Below, one piece after another: positions 32,883 through 40,960 of a stretch of DNA of 64,000 nt. Where the stretch lies: the NCBI RefSeq assembly GCF_900107925.1, contig NZ_FNUJ01000005.1:372001-436000 (forward strand), given 5' to 3'. Position 1 is the first letter of the stretch, and every line of letters begins with the position of its first letter. Made by a program: the position numbers and the translations under genes. The notes beneath the pieces are model-generated. The model was not told the origin of the DNA. It did not search any database and worked only from the letters and a program-made list of their open reading frames with translations. The stretch is from Amycolatopsis pretoriensis. GTDB lineage: Bacteria > Actinomycetota > Actinomycetes > Mycobacteriales > Pseudonocardiaceae.

Positions 32883-33917
32883 GTGGGCGAAACGGTGGCG
32901 GGGATCGTCGCGAATCCGGCTTCGGGGCGGGACATCCGCCGGCTGGTCGCGCAGGCTTCCGTGTTCCCCACCGCGGAAAAGGCGAACATGGTGCAGCGGC
33001 TGCTGGCCGCTTTCGCTGTCACCGGGCTTGACCGCGTCCTCGTCTCCACTGATCTCGGGGGCATCTCCGCCTCCGTTCTCAAGGCTCTCGGGCGGGGTGG
33101 GACCTGGCCCCAAGTCGACTTCTGCGACGACTTCCCGCTCACCGGGACCGCCGCCGATACGACCAACGCCGTGCGGCGGATGGTCGAGGCCGGGGCCGGG
33201 GTCATCGTCGTGCTCGGTGGGGATGGCACTGCTCGCGTTGCCGCCGCTGCCTGCGAAGACGTCCCCCTCCTCGCCCTCTCCACCGGGACCAACAACGCCT
33301 TCCCCCAGATGCGGGAAGCGACCGTCGCCGGGTTGGCGGCCGGGCTGATCACCTCCGGGCAGGTCGATCCCGATCTCGTCACCCACCGCGTCAGCGTGCT
33401 GGAAGTCGTCACCAAAGCTCGGCGGGAGATCGCGCTCGTCGACGTCTGCGTGTCGCTCAGCCGGCACATCGGCGCGCGGGCTTTGTGGGATCCCTCCTCG
33501 CTCACCGAGCTCTACTGCACCTTCGCCGAACCCGATGGCATCGGCCTCTCGAGCGTTCCTGGACAACTCTGTCCGAGCCCGCGGTCAAGCCCGGACGGCG
33601 TCGCGCTGCAGCTCGGGCCCGTCGGGGAGACGCCCTACGTCGTGCAAGCCACCATCGCGCCCGGGCTCGTGCGGCCCGTCGGGGTTCGTGGGTGGGGTGT
33701 GCTCGAACCCGGCGTGCGCGTCGAACTCGCCGCGGCCGGTGGTGTCATCGCGCTCGACGGCGAGCGCGAACTGGAACTCAAGACCGGCGAAAGCGCCTTC
33801 GTCGAGCTCAAGCCGGACGGACCGTGGGTCGTCGACGTCCGGGCCGCGATGGCGGAGGCGGCACGGAAAGGGCTGTTGCGCACGGAAACCGAGCTGGGGA
33901 CGGAGCGTCGAAGATGA
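32883..33917 (+). CDS. acoX: AcoX-like ATP-NAD kinase family protein
   Basis: A 344-residue protein with the diacylglycerol/NAD-kinase fold. VANPASGRDIRRL is at the start, VVLGGDGTARVAAAAC near residue 112 is the GGDGT phosphate-binding motif, and LSTGTNNAFP follows. AcoX proteins occur in acetoin catabolic operons; their exact reaction is not established. AGGAGGT precedes the GTG. The stop overlaps the acoA start (ATGA), placing it first in acoX-acoA-acoB. Confidence 0.87.
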   Translation: MGETVAGIVANPASGRDIRRLVAQASVFPTAEKANMVQRLLAAFAVTGLDRVLVSTDLGGISASVLKALGRGGTWPQVDFCDDFPLTGTAADTTNAVRRMVEAGAGVIVVLGGDGTARVAAAACEDVPLLALSTGTNNAFPQMREATVAGLAAGLITSGQVDPDLVTHRVSVLEVVTKARREIALVDVCVSLSRHIGARALWDPSSLTELYCTFAEPDGIGLSSVPGQLCPSPRSSPDGVALQLGPVGETPYVVQATIAPGLVRPVGVRGWGVLEPGVRVELAAAGGVIALDGERELELKTGESAFVELKPDGPWVVDVRAAMAEAARKGLLRTETELGTERRR

Positions 33918-34837
33918 CGGACACCCTGCGGGAGGCGTATCGCGTGATGCGCACCATCCGGGCCTTCGAAGAACGCGTCCACGAGGAGTTCGCGACCGGC
34001 GAAATCCCCGGGTTCGTGCACCTCTACGCCGGTGAGGAGGCCTCGGCCGCGGGAGTCTGCGCCCACCTCGACGACCGCGACGCCATCGCCGGCACCCACC
34101 GCGGCCACGGCCACTGCATCGCCAAGGGCGTCGACGTCAAAGCCATGATGGCCGAGATCTACGGCCGCAAGACAGGATCCTGTCACGGCAAGGGTGGCTC
34201 GATGCACATCGCCGACCTCTCGAAGGGCATGCTCGGCGCGAACGGCATCGTCGGCGGCGGCCCGCCTCTCATCTGCGGCACCGCCCTCGCCGCCAAACAA
34301 CAGCACACCGGCGGCGTCGGCGTCGCCTTCTTCGGCGACGGCGCCGGCAACCAGGGCACCACGCTGGAAGCCCTCAACCTCGCCTCGGTCTGGGACCTGC
34401 CCGCGATCTTCATCGCCGAGAACAACGGCTACGCCGAAGCCACGGCCAGCTCCTGGTCCGTCGCCTCCGACAACATCGCCGACCGCGCCGCCGGGTTCGG
34501 CATGCCCGGCGTGATCGTCGACGGGTTCGACTTCTTCGCCGTCCACGAAGCCGCCGGCGAAGCCGTCGAACGCGCCCGCGGCGGAGGCGGCCCGACCCTC
34601 ATCGAAGTCAAGTTCACCCGCTACCACGGGCACTTCGAAGGCGACCGGCCCGCGAGCCTCGACTGCCTCACGAGGTTCCGCGACCGTGTCACCGAAGCCG
34701 GTGAACTGGCCGAACACGCCCTCGACGCCATCGACGCCGAAGTCGCGAAGCTCATCGAGGACGCCGTCTCCGAAGCCAAGGCCGCGCCCAAACCGACGAA
34801 GGACGACCTCGAAACCGACGTGTACGTCTCGTACTGA
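33914..34837 (+). CDS. acoA: Acetoin/2-oxoacid dehydrogenase E1 alpha subunit
   Basis: A 307-residue ThDP-binding subunit. FFGDGAGNQGTTLEALNLASVWDLPAIFIAENNGYA (near residues 137-172) is the ThDP/Mg motif of E1 alpha. THRGHGHCIAKG and CHGKGGSMHIAD are conserved active-site segments. With the beta subunit it would oxidatively cleave acetoin (or another 2-oxo compound) and acylate an E2 lipoyl domain. It overlaps acoX and is 11 bp from acoB. Confidence 0.88.
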   Translation: MTDTLREAYRVMRTIRAFEERVHEEFATGEIPGFVHLYAGEEASAAGVCAHLDDRDAIAGTHRGHGHCIAKGVDVKAMMAEIYGRKTGSCHGKGGSMHIADLSKGMLGANGIVGGGPPLICGTALAAKQQHTGGVGVAFFGDGAGNQGTTLEALNLASVWDLPAIFIAENNGYAEATASSWSVASDNIADRAAGFGMPGVIVDGFDFFAVHEAAGEAVERARGGGGPTLIEVKFTRYHGHFEGDRPASLDCLTRFRDRVTEAGELAEHALDAIDAEVAKLIEDAVSEAKAAPKPTKDDLETDVYVSY

Positions 34838-34848
34838 AAGGGCCGGCC

Positions 34849-35823
34849 ATGGCACGCACGATCAGCTACCGCCAGGCCATCACCGAGGCCCTCGTCCAGG
34901 AGATGGCACGTGACGAGTCGGTCATCGTCATGGGCGAGGACAACGCCGGCGGCCCCGGCGTCACCAAGGGCCTCTTCCACGAGTTCCCCGGCCGGGTGCT
35001 CGGCACGCCCATCTCCGAGTCCGCCTTCGTCGGCGCGGCGATCGGCGCCGCGACGCGCGGGCAACGGCCCGTCGCCGAGCTCGTGTTCATCGACTTCATG
35101 GGCGTCTGCTTCGACCAGATCTTCAACCAAGCAGCCAAGTTCCGGTACATGTTCGGCGGCAACGCGAGCACACCCGTCGTCATCCGCACGATGTACGGCG
35201 CCGGCCTGCGCGCCGCCGCGCAGCACTCCCAGTGCCTGTACCCGATCTTCACGCACGTCCCCGGCCTCAAGGTCGTCGTGCCGTCGAGCCCGTACGAGGC
35301 GAAAGGCCTGCTCATCCAGGCCATCCGCGACGACGACCCGGTGATCTTCTGCGAGCACAAGGCCCTCTACGACACCAGCGGCGACGTCCCCGAGGACAGC
35401 TACACGATCCCGTTCGGCGAGGCGAACGTCGTCCGCGACGGCGGTGACGTCACGATCGTCGCGTTCGGCCGCATGGTCGCCGTCGCCGAACAAGCCGCGG
35501 ACGAGCTCGAGAGCAACGGCATCGAAGCCGAAGTCATCGACCCCCGCACCACCAGCCCGCTCGACACGGACACGATCCTGGAGAGCGTCGAGAACACCGG
35601 ACGCCTGGTCGTCGTCGACGAGGCCTCGCCGCGCTGCAACCTCGCCACCGACGTCTCCGCGCTCGTCGCGAAGGAGGCGTTCGGCGCGCTGCGGGCCCCG
35701 ATCGAGATGGTGACGCCGCCGCACACGCCCGTCCCGTTCTCCGACGCGCTCGAGGACCTCTACATCCCCGACGCCCAGAAGGTCGTCAACGCGGCGAAGG
35801 CGGTCGTGGAGTACCGGCGATGA
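34849..35823 (+). CDS. acoB: Acetoin/2-oxoacid dehydrogenase E1 beta subunit
   Basis: A 324-residue transketolase-like subunit. MGEDNAGGPGVTKGL and GTPISESAFVGAAIGAATRGQRPVAELVFIDFMG match the E1 beta pyrimidine domain, and the C-terminal domain has VIDPRTTSPLDTDTILESVENTGRLVVVDEA. It is the last gene before a 19-bp hairpin. No acoC (E2) or lipoamide dehydrogenase gene follows, so the complex must borrow these from elsewhere. Confidence 0.88.
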   Translation: MARTISYRQAITEALVQEMARDESVIVMGEDNAGGPGVTKGLFHEFPGRVLGTPISESAFVGAAIGAATRGQRPVAELVFIDFMGVCFDQIFNQAAKFRYMFGGNASTPVVIRTMYGAGLRAAAQHSQCLYPIFTHVPGLKVVVPSSPYEAKGLLIQAIRDDDPVIFCEHKALYDTSGDVPEDSYTIPFGEANVVRDGGDVTIVAFGRMVAVAEQAADELESNGIEAEVIDPRTTSPLDTDTILESVENTGRLVVVDEASPRCNLATDVSALVAKEAFGALRAPIEMVTPPHTPVPFSDALEDLYIPDAQKVVNAAKAVVEYRR

Positions 35824-35884
35824 GCCGGCCGGTGACGGGCTGACCCATCCCGCCTCCGGTGGCTCTTGGCCCCGCCGGAGGCCA

Positions 35885-35933
35885 CCGAGGGGCTCTTCGC
35901 CGGCACCTCCCCGGCCGGCGAAGAGCCCCTCGG
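35885..35933. terminator. 19-bp perfect hairpin after acoB
   Basis: CCGAGGGGCTCTTCGCCGG pairs exactly with the sequence at 35915-35933 across 11 nt. A second, smaller CCTCCGG/CCGGAGG pairing lies just upstream. It separates acoXAB from the regulator gene. Confidence 0.8.
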
Positions 35934-36003
35934 CGAGATTGTCGCCACCTTCCGATCAGCGAACCGAAAAGGCAGACTGAGGCGGAGCGCAAGGAGTGGC
36001 GGT

Positions 36004-37266
36004 TTGGGGCAGCGAGACCTCGAGGCAGCGTTGCCGGCCGGGGCGGACCCCCGGCGGCACGCCCGTGTCCTCGCCCAGGTGCACGAAGCGGCCCTGTCGG
36101 GCAAGGAGCTGCCCAGCAGGCCGCGGCCGGTCGTCGACGCCTCCTGGCAGCGGATGCGCCGCCTCGGCATGGACCCCGACAGCCGCGCCGCCGCGCCCGT
36201 CCTGACCGTCGAACAGCTCGAAGCGCGCCGCCGCGCCAGCGGGCTCGTCGAAGCGCTGCCGACGTTGCGCGGCGGCCTGACCAGCGTCGCCGAGCAGGCC
36301 GCGCACATCATGGTGATCGTCGACGCGGGCGGCAACGTCCTCTGGCGCGACGGCAGCGCCGCGATCCGCCGCCGCGCCGACAGCCTCGGCTTCGTCGAAG
36401 GTGTCGACTGGCAGGAAGAAGCCGTCGGCACCAACGCGATCGGCACCGCCCTCGTCGCGCGCCGCCCGGTCCAGATGTACGCCGCCGAGCACTACGTCCG
36501 CTCCCACCACTCCTGGACGTGCGCCGCCGCGCCGCTGCACGACCCGCGCGACGGCCGGCTCCTCGGCGTCGTCGACCTCTCCGGCCCGGCCTCCACCGTC
36601 CACGCGACGACGTTGGCGCTGGTCGACGCCGTGACGCGGCTCGCGGAGTCCCAGCTGCGCACCACCCACCTCACCGAACTCGAACGCCTGCGCGGCTTCG
36701 CCGTCCCCGTGCTCGCCAAGGTCGGTGGACGCGCGGTCGTCGCCGACGAACACGGCTGGGTCGCCGCGGCCGCCGGGCTCGCGCCGGTCGACCGGATCGC
36801 GCTGCCCGCCAACCTTGCGCCCGGCGGGGTCTGGCTGCCGGCCTACGGCCACTGCGCGGTCGAGCCCGTCCCCGGTGGCTGGCTGATCCGCCCCACCGAA
36901 ACCGACGCCGCCCAGCCGACGCGGGTCGTCCTCGACGTCCGGTCGCCGCGCGCCCCCGAGCTCACCGTCGCCGGCGCGGCCGGGACGTGGACGCACCGGC
37001 TCAGCCCCCGGCACGCCGAGATGCTGTACGTCCTGGCCAGCCACCGCGACGGCCGCTCGGCGTCCGAGCTGTCCTCGGACCTCTTCGGCGACGCCAGCCG
37101 CGCGGTGACCGTCCGCGCCGAGATGTCCCGGCTGCGCCGCCACTTCGGCGGCATCCTCGGCGCCAAGCCCTACCGCTTCGCCGACGACGTCGAAGTGCTG
37201 GTCCGGAGGCCGCCGAGCCCCGAAGCCGTGCTGCCGCACTCGCTCGCCCCGGCCATCCGCGGCTGA
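36004..37266 (+). CDS. GAF-domain transcriptional regulator, AcoR-like
   Basis: A 420-residue protein. The N-terminal part resembles AcoR (RPVVDASWQRMRRLGMDPD). A GAF-type sensor (about 75-220; HIMVIVDAGGNVLWRDG, then GTNAIGTALVARRPVQMYAAEHYV) follows, and the C-terminus looks like a winged-helix domain (LSPRHAEMLYVLASHRDGRSASELS and RAEMSRLRRHFGG). It lacks the sigma-54 AAA+ domain, which is usual for actinobacteria. AAGGAG seven bases before TTG at 36004 fixes the start; a longer frame from 35866 would translate the hairpin. It likely controls the acoXAB operon. Confidence 0.82.
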   Translation: MGQRDLEAALPAGADPRRHARVLAQVHEAALSGKELPSRPRPVVDASWQRMRRLGMDPDSRAAAPVLTVEQLEARRRASGLVEALPTLRGGLTSVAEQAAHIMVIVDAGGNVLWRDGSAAIRRRADSLGFVEGVDWQEEAVGTNAIGTALVARRPVQMYAAEHYVRSHHSWTCAAAPLHDPRDGRLLGVVDLSGPASTVHATTLALVDAVTRLAESQLRTTHLTELERLRGFAVPVLAKVGGRAVVADEHGWVAAAAGLAPVDRIALPANLAPGGVWLPAYGHCAVEPVPGGWLIRPTETDAAQPTRVVLDVRSPRAPELTVAGAAGTWTHRLSPRHAEMLYVLASHRDGRSASELSSDLFGDASRAVTVRAEMSRLRRHFGGILGAKPYRFADDVEVLVRRPPSPEAVLPHSLAPAIRG

Positions 37267-37288
37267 TCCCGCCCGGGAAGATGGGGCC

Positions 37289-38416
37289 GTGCCGAACCGC
37301 CCCCTGCTCCCGGACACCATCGCGCCGACCTGGCTCGTGGTGCAGGTGCTCGGCACGCTGTTCGTCGCGGGAACCCTGCTCACCGCGCGCGAACCGAACC
37401 CGTGGATCTGGGCCGCGTACGGCGTCTCGAGCGCCTGCTGGCTCGGCTTCGTCGCGCTCGCGTCCCGGCGGCCGAAGACGGCGGCCGCGCTGCTCGCCGT
37501 GGCCGGCGCGCTGCCCGCGGCGCTCGTCGGCCGGGCCGCGGACTCCTCGGCGATCCTGATGGCCGTCATCCCGCTCGGCCGGCTCGCCGCGCTCACCACG
37601 GTCGGCGTCGGCGCGATCGTCGGCGTGGGCCTGCTGGAAATGGCGCTGGCCGTGACCGCGCACCTGGTCGCCGGGCAGTCCCTCGGCGCCGCGCTCGCCG
37701 ACGCCGCCGTGATGCTGCTGCTCGTGCTCGTCGGGCTCAACCGCCGTCAGTACGAGGTCCAGGCCGGCCAGGCCGAGGCGCTGCTCGACCAAACCCGGCT
37801 CGCCCAGGCCGAACACGCGCGCGCCGCCGCGCTCGACGAACGCACCCGCATCGCCCGCGAGATCCACGACGTCCTGGCGCATTCCCTGGGCGCACTGCGG
37901 GTTCAGCTCGAACTCGCCGAAGCCCTGCTGACCGAACGGTCCGATGTGGACGGTGCGCTCCGGTCGGTCCGGCGGTCGCGCCGCCTGGCCGCCGACGGGC
38001 TCGCCGAAGCGCGCAACGCCGTCGCCGCGCTGCGCCGGGACGTCCCGCCACTGGCCGAAGCCCTGGCCGCGGTGACCGCCGAGCACGCCGGCGACCACGG
38101 CGCCGACGTCGGCTTCGAGGCGGACGGCGAACCAAGGCCGCTGCCGTCCGCCGCGGTCGTCGCGCTGGTGAGCGTCGCGCGCGAAGCCTTGACGAACGCG
38201 GGCAAGCACGCGCCCGGGGAGGACGTCCGGATGCGGCTGGAGTACGCGTCGGAAGAGGTCCGGCTCGAAGTGCGCAACCCGCGAAGCGAATTCACTCGTA
38301 CAGGTGAAGGTTTCGGGTTGGCCGGCATGCGCGAGCGCCTCGCCCTCGCCGGTGGCACGCTGGAATCGGGCCCGGACGACGGCTACTGGCGCGTACTCGC
38401 GCGGATCCGGGGCTGA
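37289..38416 (+). CDS. NarL-type sensor histidine kinase (orphan)
   Basis: A 375-residue membrane histidine kinase. Five or six helices fill the first 150 residues. The HisKA_3 dimerisation helix holds RIAREIHDVLAHSLGALRVQLELAEALL with the phospho-accepting His near 193. The ATPase region has REALTNAGKHA (N-box) and GFGLAGMRERLALAGG (G-box). Kinases of this family usually sit next to a LuxR-type response regulator; none is present on either side, so its partner is elsewhere. Confidence 0.87.
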   Translation: MPNRPLLPDTIAPTWLVVQVLGTLFVAGTLLTAREPNPWIWAAYGVSSACWLGFVALASRRPKTAAALLAVAGALPAALVGRAADSSAILMAVIPLGRLAALTTVGVGAIVGVGLLEMALAVTAHLVAGQSLGAALADAAVMLLLVLVGLNRRQYEVQAGQAEALLDQTRLAQAEHARAAALDERTRIAREIHDVLAHSLGALRVQLELAEALLTERSDVDGALRSVRRSRRLAADGLAEARNAVAALRRDVPPLAEALAAVTAEHAGDHGADVGFEADGEPRPLPSAAVVALVSVAREALTNAGKHAPGEDVRMRLEYASEEVRLEVRNPRSEFTRTGEGFGLAGMRERLALAGGTLESGPDDGYWRVLARIRG

Positions 38417-38523
38417 CCGGGCGCCCGGAGATCACGTGCTGGTGACGGCGGGCGGTGCCCGTGCCCGCGCGGATCGCCACTCGGCTACCTTCTGCTGGTA
38501 AGGCTTTCGGGGAGGAATCGGGG

Positions 38524-39942
38524 ATGACCAGCACTGCGACGGCCCGTCCCACGGCGCCCGCGCCGGGACCCCCGGCGCCGCCGCCACCGGACGGCCGGGA
38601 CCGCGCCGGGGGCCGCAGCGGCCTCCTCGGGCTGCTGGACCTGCCGGGCCAGGCGGTCCGCGCGATCATCCGGTCCGCCGCGACCACCCCCGGCCGGCTC
38701 ACCGTGATCGCCGTCGCGCTCGTGCTGCTCGCGCTGGTCGCCGGCACCGCCGCGACGCTGTCGGTGCAGGACCGCGACGACACGATCAGCGGCGTCATCG
38801 ACCACCGCGAACCCCTCGCCGCCGCCGCGCAGCAGGTCTACAAGTCGCTTTCGGACGCCGACGCGACCGCGGCCAGCGCGTTCCTCTCCATCGGCACCGA
38901 GCCGCCCGAGCTGCGCTCCCGGTACGAGCGTGACATCGCCGAAGCCGGCGCCGCGCTCGCGAAGGCCGCTTCGGACTCTTCGGACGTCGCCGCCGCGGCG
39001 AGCCCGGTCGACGTCCTCAACCAGTCGCTGCCCGTCTACACCGGGCTCGTCGAGACCGCCCGCGCGAACAACCGCCTCGGCTACCCGGTCGGCGCGTCCT
39101 ACCTGCGCGAGGCCTCCGAGCTGATGCGCGCGAAGATCCTGCCCGCCGCGCAGGACCTCTACCGCGTCGACACCGAGCGGCTGATCGAGGAGCAGAACAG
39201 CTCCACCGGCTTCCCGTGGCTCGCCACGATCCTGGTGGTCGCGCTGCTGGCCGCGCTCGTCGTCGCGCAGGTCTACCTGACCCGGCGGACCAACCGGGTG
39301 CTCAACGTCGGGCTGGTCGTCGCGACGGCCGCCGTCGTCGTGTCGCTGCTGTGGGGCTCGGTCGCGCTGATCGTGCAGGGCAGCCTCGTCGGCAGCGGCC
39401 AGGACGACGGCTCGCACCGCGTCGACGTGCTCGTCCGCGCGCGGATCGCCGCGCTGCAGGCCCGCGCCGACGAGACGCTGACGCTGGTCGCCCGCGGCGA
39501 CGGCGCGGCGTACGAGAAGGACTTCGGCGCCAACGCCGCCCAGCTCGCCGGCCCCGACGGCCAAGGCGGCCTCCTCGGTGAAGCCCGCGGCCTGATCACC
39601 GACGGCGACGGCGCCACGAAGGTCGCCGACGCCACCAAGGCCGCCCAGGACTGGCTGGCCGCGCACAAGCAGGTCCGCACCCAGGACGACTCCGGCCAGT
39701 ACCAGGAGGCCGTCGACACCGCCGTGCTCGAAGACCGCAAGACCGGCTCGGCCCCGGCGTTCCGGCGGCTCGACGACAGCCTCCAGGCGGCGATCGACGT
39801 CGGCCGGCAGCAGTTCCTCGACGACACCCACGACGGCGACGCCGCGCTGACGCTGCTGGCGCCCGGCCTCGCCGTGCTCGCGGTGGTCGCCGCGGCGGGT
39901 GTCACCATGGGGATCCGGGAACGACTGAGGGAGTACCGGTGA
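38524..39942 (+). CDS. glnX: GlnX-like membrane sensor protein
   Basis: A 472-residue membrane protein with a Pro-rich N-terminus and a helix near 60-80. An extracytoplasmic four-helix-like domain (about 85-230; VYKSLSDADATAASAFLSIG) follows, then two helices (235-260, 275-300), a second extracytoplasmic helical domain and a final helix near 440-460. Position before glnH and pknG identifies it as the GlnX-type protein that in mycobacteria and corynebacteria links substrate-bound GlnH outside to PknG inside. The stop overlaps the glnH start (GTGA). Confidence 0.85.
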   Translation: MTSTATARPTAPAPGPPAPPPPDGRDRAGGRSGLLGLLDLPGQAVRAIIRSAATTPGRLTVIAVALVLLALVAGTAATLSVQDRDDTISGVIDHREPLAAAAQQVYKSLSDADATAASAFLSIGTEPPELRSRYERDIAEAGAALAKAASDSSDVAAAASPVDVLNQSLPVYTGLVETARANNRLGYPVGASYLREASELMRAKILPAAQDLYRVDTERLIEEQNSSTGFPWLATILVVALLAALVVAQVYLTRRTNRVLNVGLVVATAAVVVSLLWGSVALIVQGSLVGSGQDDGSHRVDVLVRARIAALQARADETLTLVARGDGAAYEKDFGANAAQLAGPDGQGGLLGEARGLITDGDGATKVADATKAAQDWLAAHKQVRTQDDSGQYQEAVDTAVLEDRKTGSAPAFRRLDDSLQAAIDVGRQQFLDDTHDGDAALTLLAPGLAVLAVVAAAGVTMGIRERLREYR

Positions 39943-40907
39943 GCAGGCGGGGGAACACGGTCCGGGCGGGCGTGCTGGCGCTCGTCGCGCTGCTCGCGGC
40001 GTCGTGCGGCAGTCCCGGGAAACCGGTCGACCCGGCCCCGGTCAGCAATGCGGCCTGGCCGCAGCCCGCGCACGTCGGCGGCCCGGACGCGACCGCCGGC
40101 GGCGGCGCCGACACCAGCTGCGACCCGCTGGCCAGCCTCCCGCCGAACGGCACCATCGGCAGCGACTCGACCATGGCGAAGATCAAGGAACGCGGGAAGC
40201 TGATCGCCGGCGTCGACCAGACCACCTACCTCTTCGGGTTCCGCAACCCGACCTCGGGCAACCTCGAGGGCTTCGACATCGACATGGTCAACGCCATCGC
40301 CCGCGCCCTGTTCGGCACCTCCGAGGGGCACGTCCAGTTCCGCGCGATCCCGTCTTCGCAGCGCGAGGACGTCCTGATGGCGCACCAGGTCGACGTCGTG
40401 GTCCGGACCTACAGCATCACCTGCGACCGGCGGAAGAAGGTCCAGTTCTCCTCGGTGTACTACGTGGCCGGGCAGCGGATCCTCGTCGCCAAGGAGTCGA
40501 AGGCCGAGAAGCTGTCCGACCTGACCGGCAAGCGCGTGTGCGCGGCCAAGAAGTCGACGTCGCTCGCGAAGATCGCGACCGATCCCGCGAAGGTCGTGCC
40601 GATCTCGGTGGACAACTGGTCCGACTGCCTCGTGATGCTCCAGCAGGGCCAGGTCGCCGCGGTGTCGACCGACGACACGATCCTCGCCGGGATGGCCGCG
40701 CAGGACCCGACGCTCAAGGTCGTCGGCGAGCAGTTCACGCAGGAGAACTACGGCATCGGCATCCCCAAGGACAACGAGGACATGGTCCGCTACGTCAACG
40801 CGGTCCTCGACGAGATCCGCGGCACCGGCGTCTGGCAGGACAGCTACCGCAAGTGGGTCGAGCCGTCGCTCGGGTCGGCGTCGCCGCCGTCGCCGCAGTA
40901 CCGGTGA
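39939..40907 (+). CDS. glnH: GlnH glutamate/aspartate-binding lipoprotein
   Basis: A 322-residue solute-binding lipoprotein. The signal peptide ends in the lipobox LLAASC (Cys at about 23). IKERGKLIAGVDQTTYLFGFRNPTSGNLEGFDIDMVNAIARALFG and RTYSITCDRRKKVQFSSVYY are the amino-acid-binding lobe motifs of family 3. No permease or ATPase gene is adjacent, which fits a sensing rather than transport role. It overlaps glnX and lies 53 bp before pknG. Confidence 0.9.
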   Translation: MSRRGNTVRAGVLALVALLAASCGSPGKPVDPAPVSNAAWPQPAHVGGPDATAGGGADTSCDPLASLPPNGTIGSDSTMAKIKERGKLIAGVDQTTYLFGFRNPTSGNLEGFDIDMVNAIARALFGTSEGHVQFRAIPSSQREDVLMAHQVDVVVRTYSITCDRRKKVQFSSVYYVAGQRILVAKESKAEKLSDLTGKRVCAAKKSTSLAKIATDPAKVVPISVDNWSDCLVMLQQGQVAAVSTDDTILAGMAAQDPTLKVVGEQFTQENYGIGIPKDNEDMVRYVNAVLDEIRGTGVWQDSYRKWVEPSLGSASPPSPQYR

Positions 40908-40960
40908 GCGCGTCGCGACTAGGATTGGTTCCCGCTGGCCGGGGATCTGGGAGGTAAGCA

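Noticed and set aside
35866..36003. N-terminal extension of the AcoR-like protein
   Set aside because: It would translate a 19-bp perfect hairpin, while AAGGAG seven bases before TTG 36004 gives a better start that also matches where AcoR-like similarity begins.
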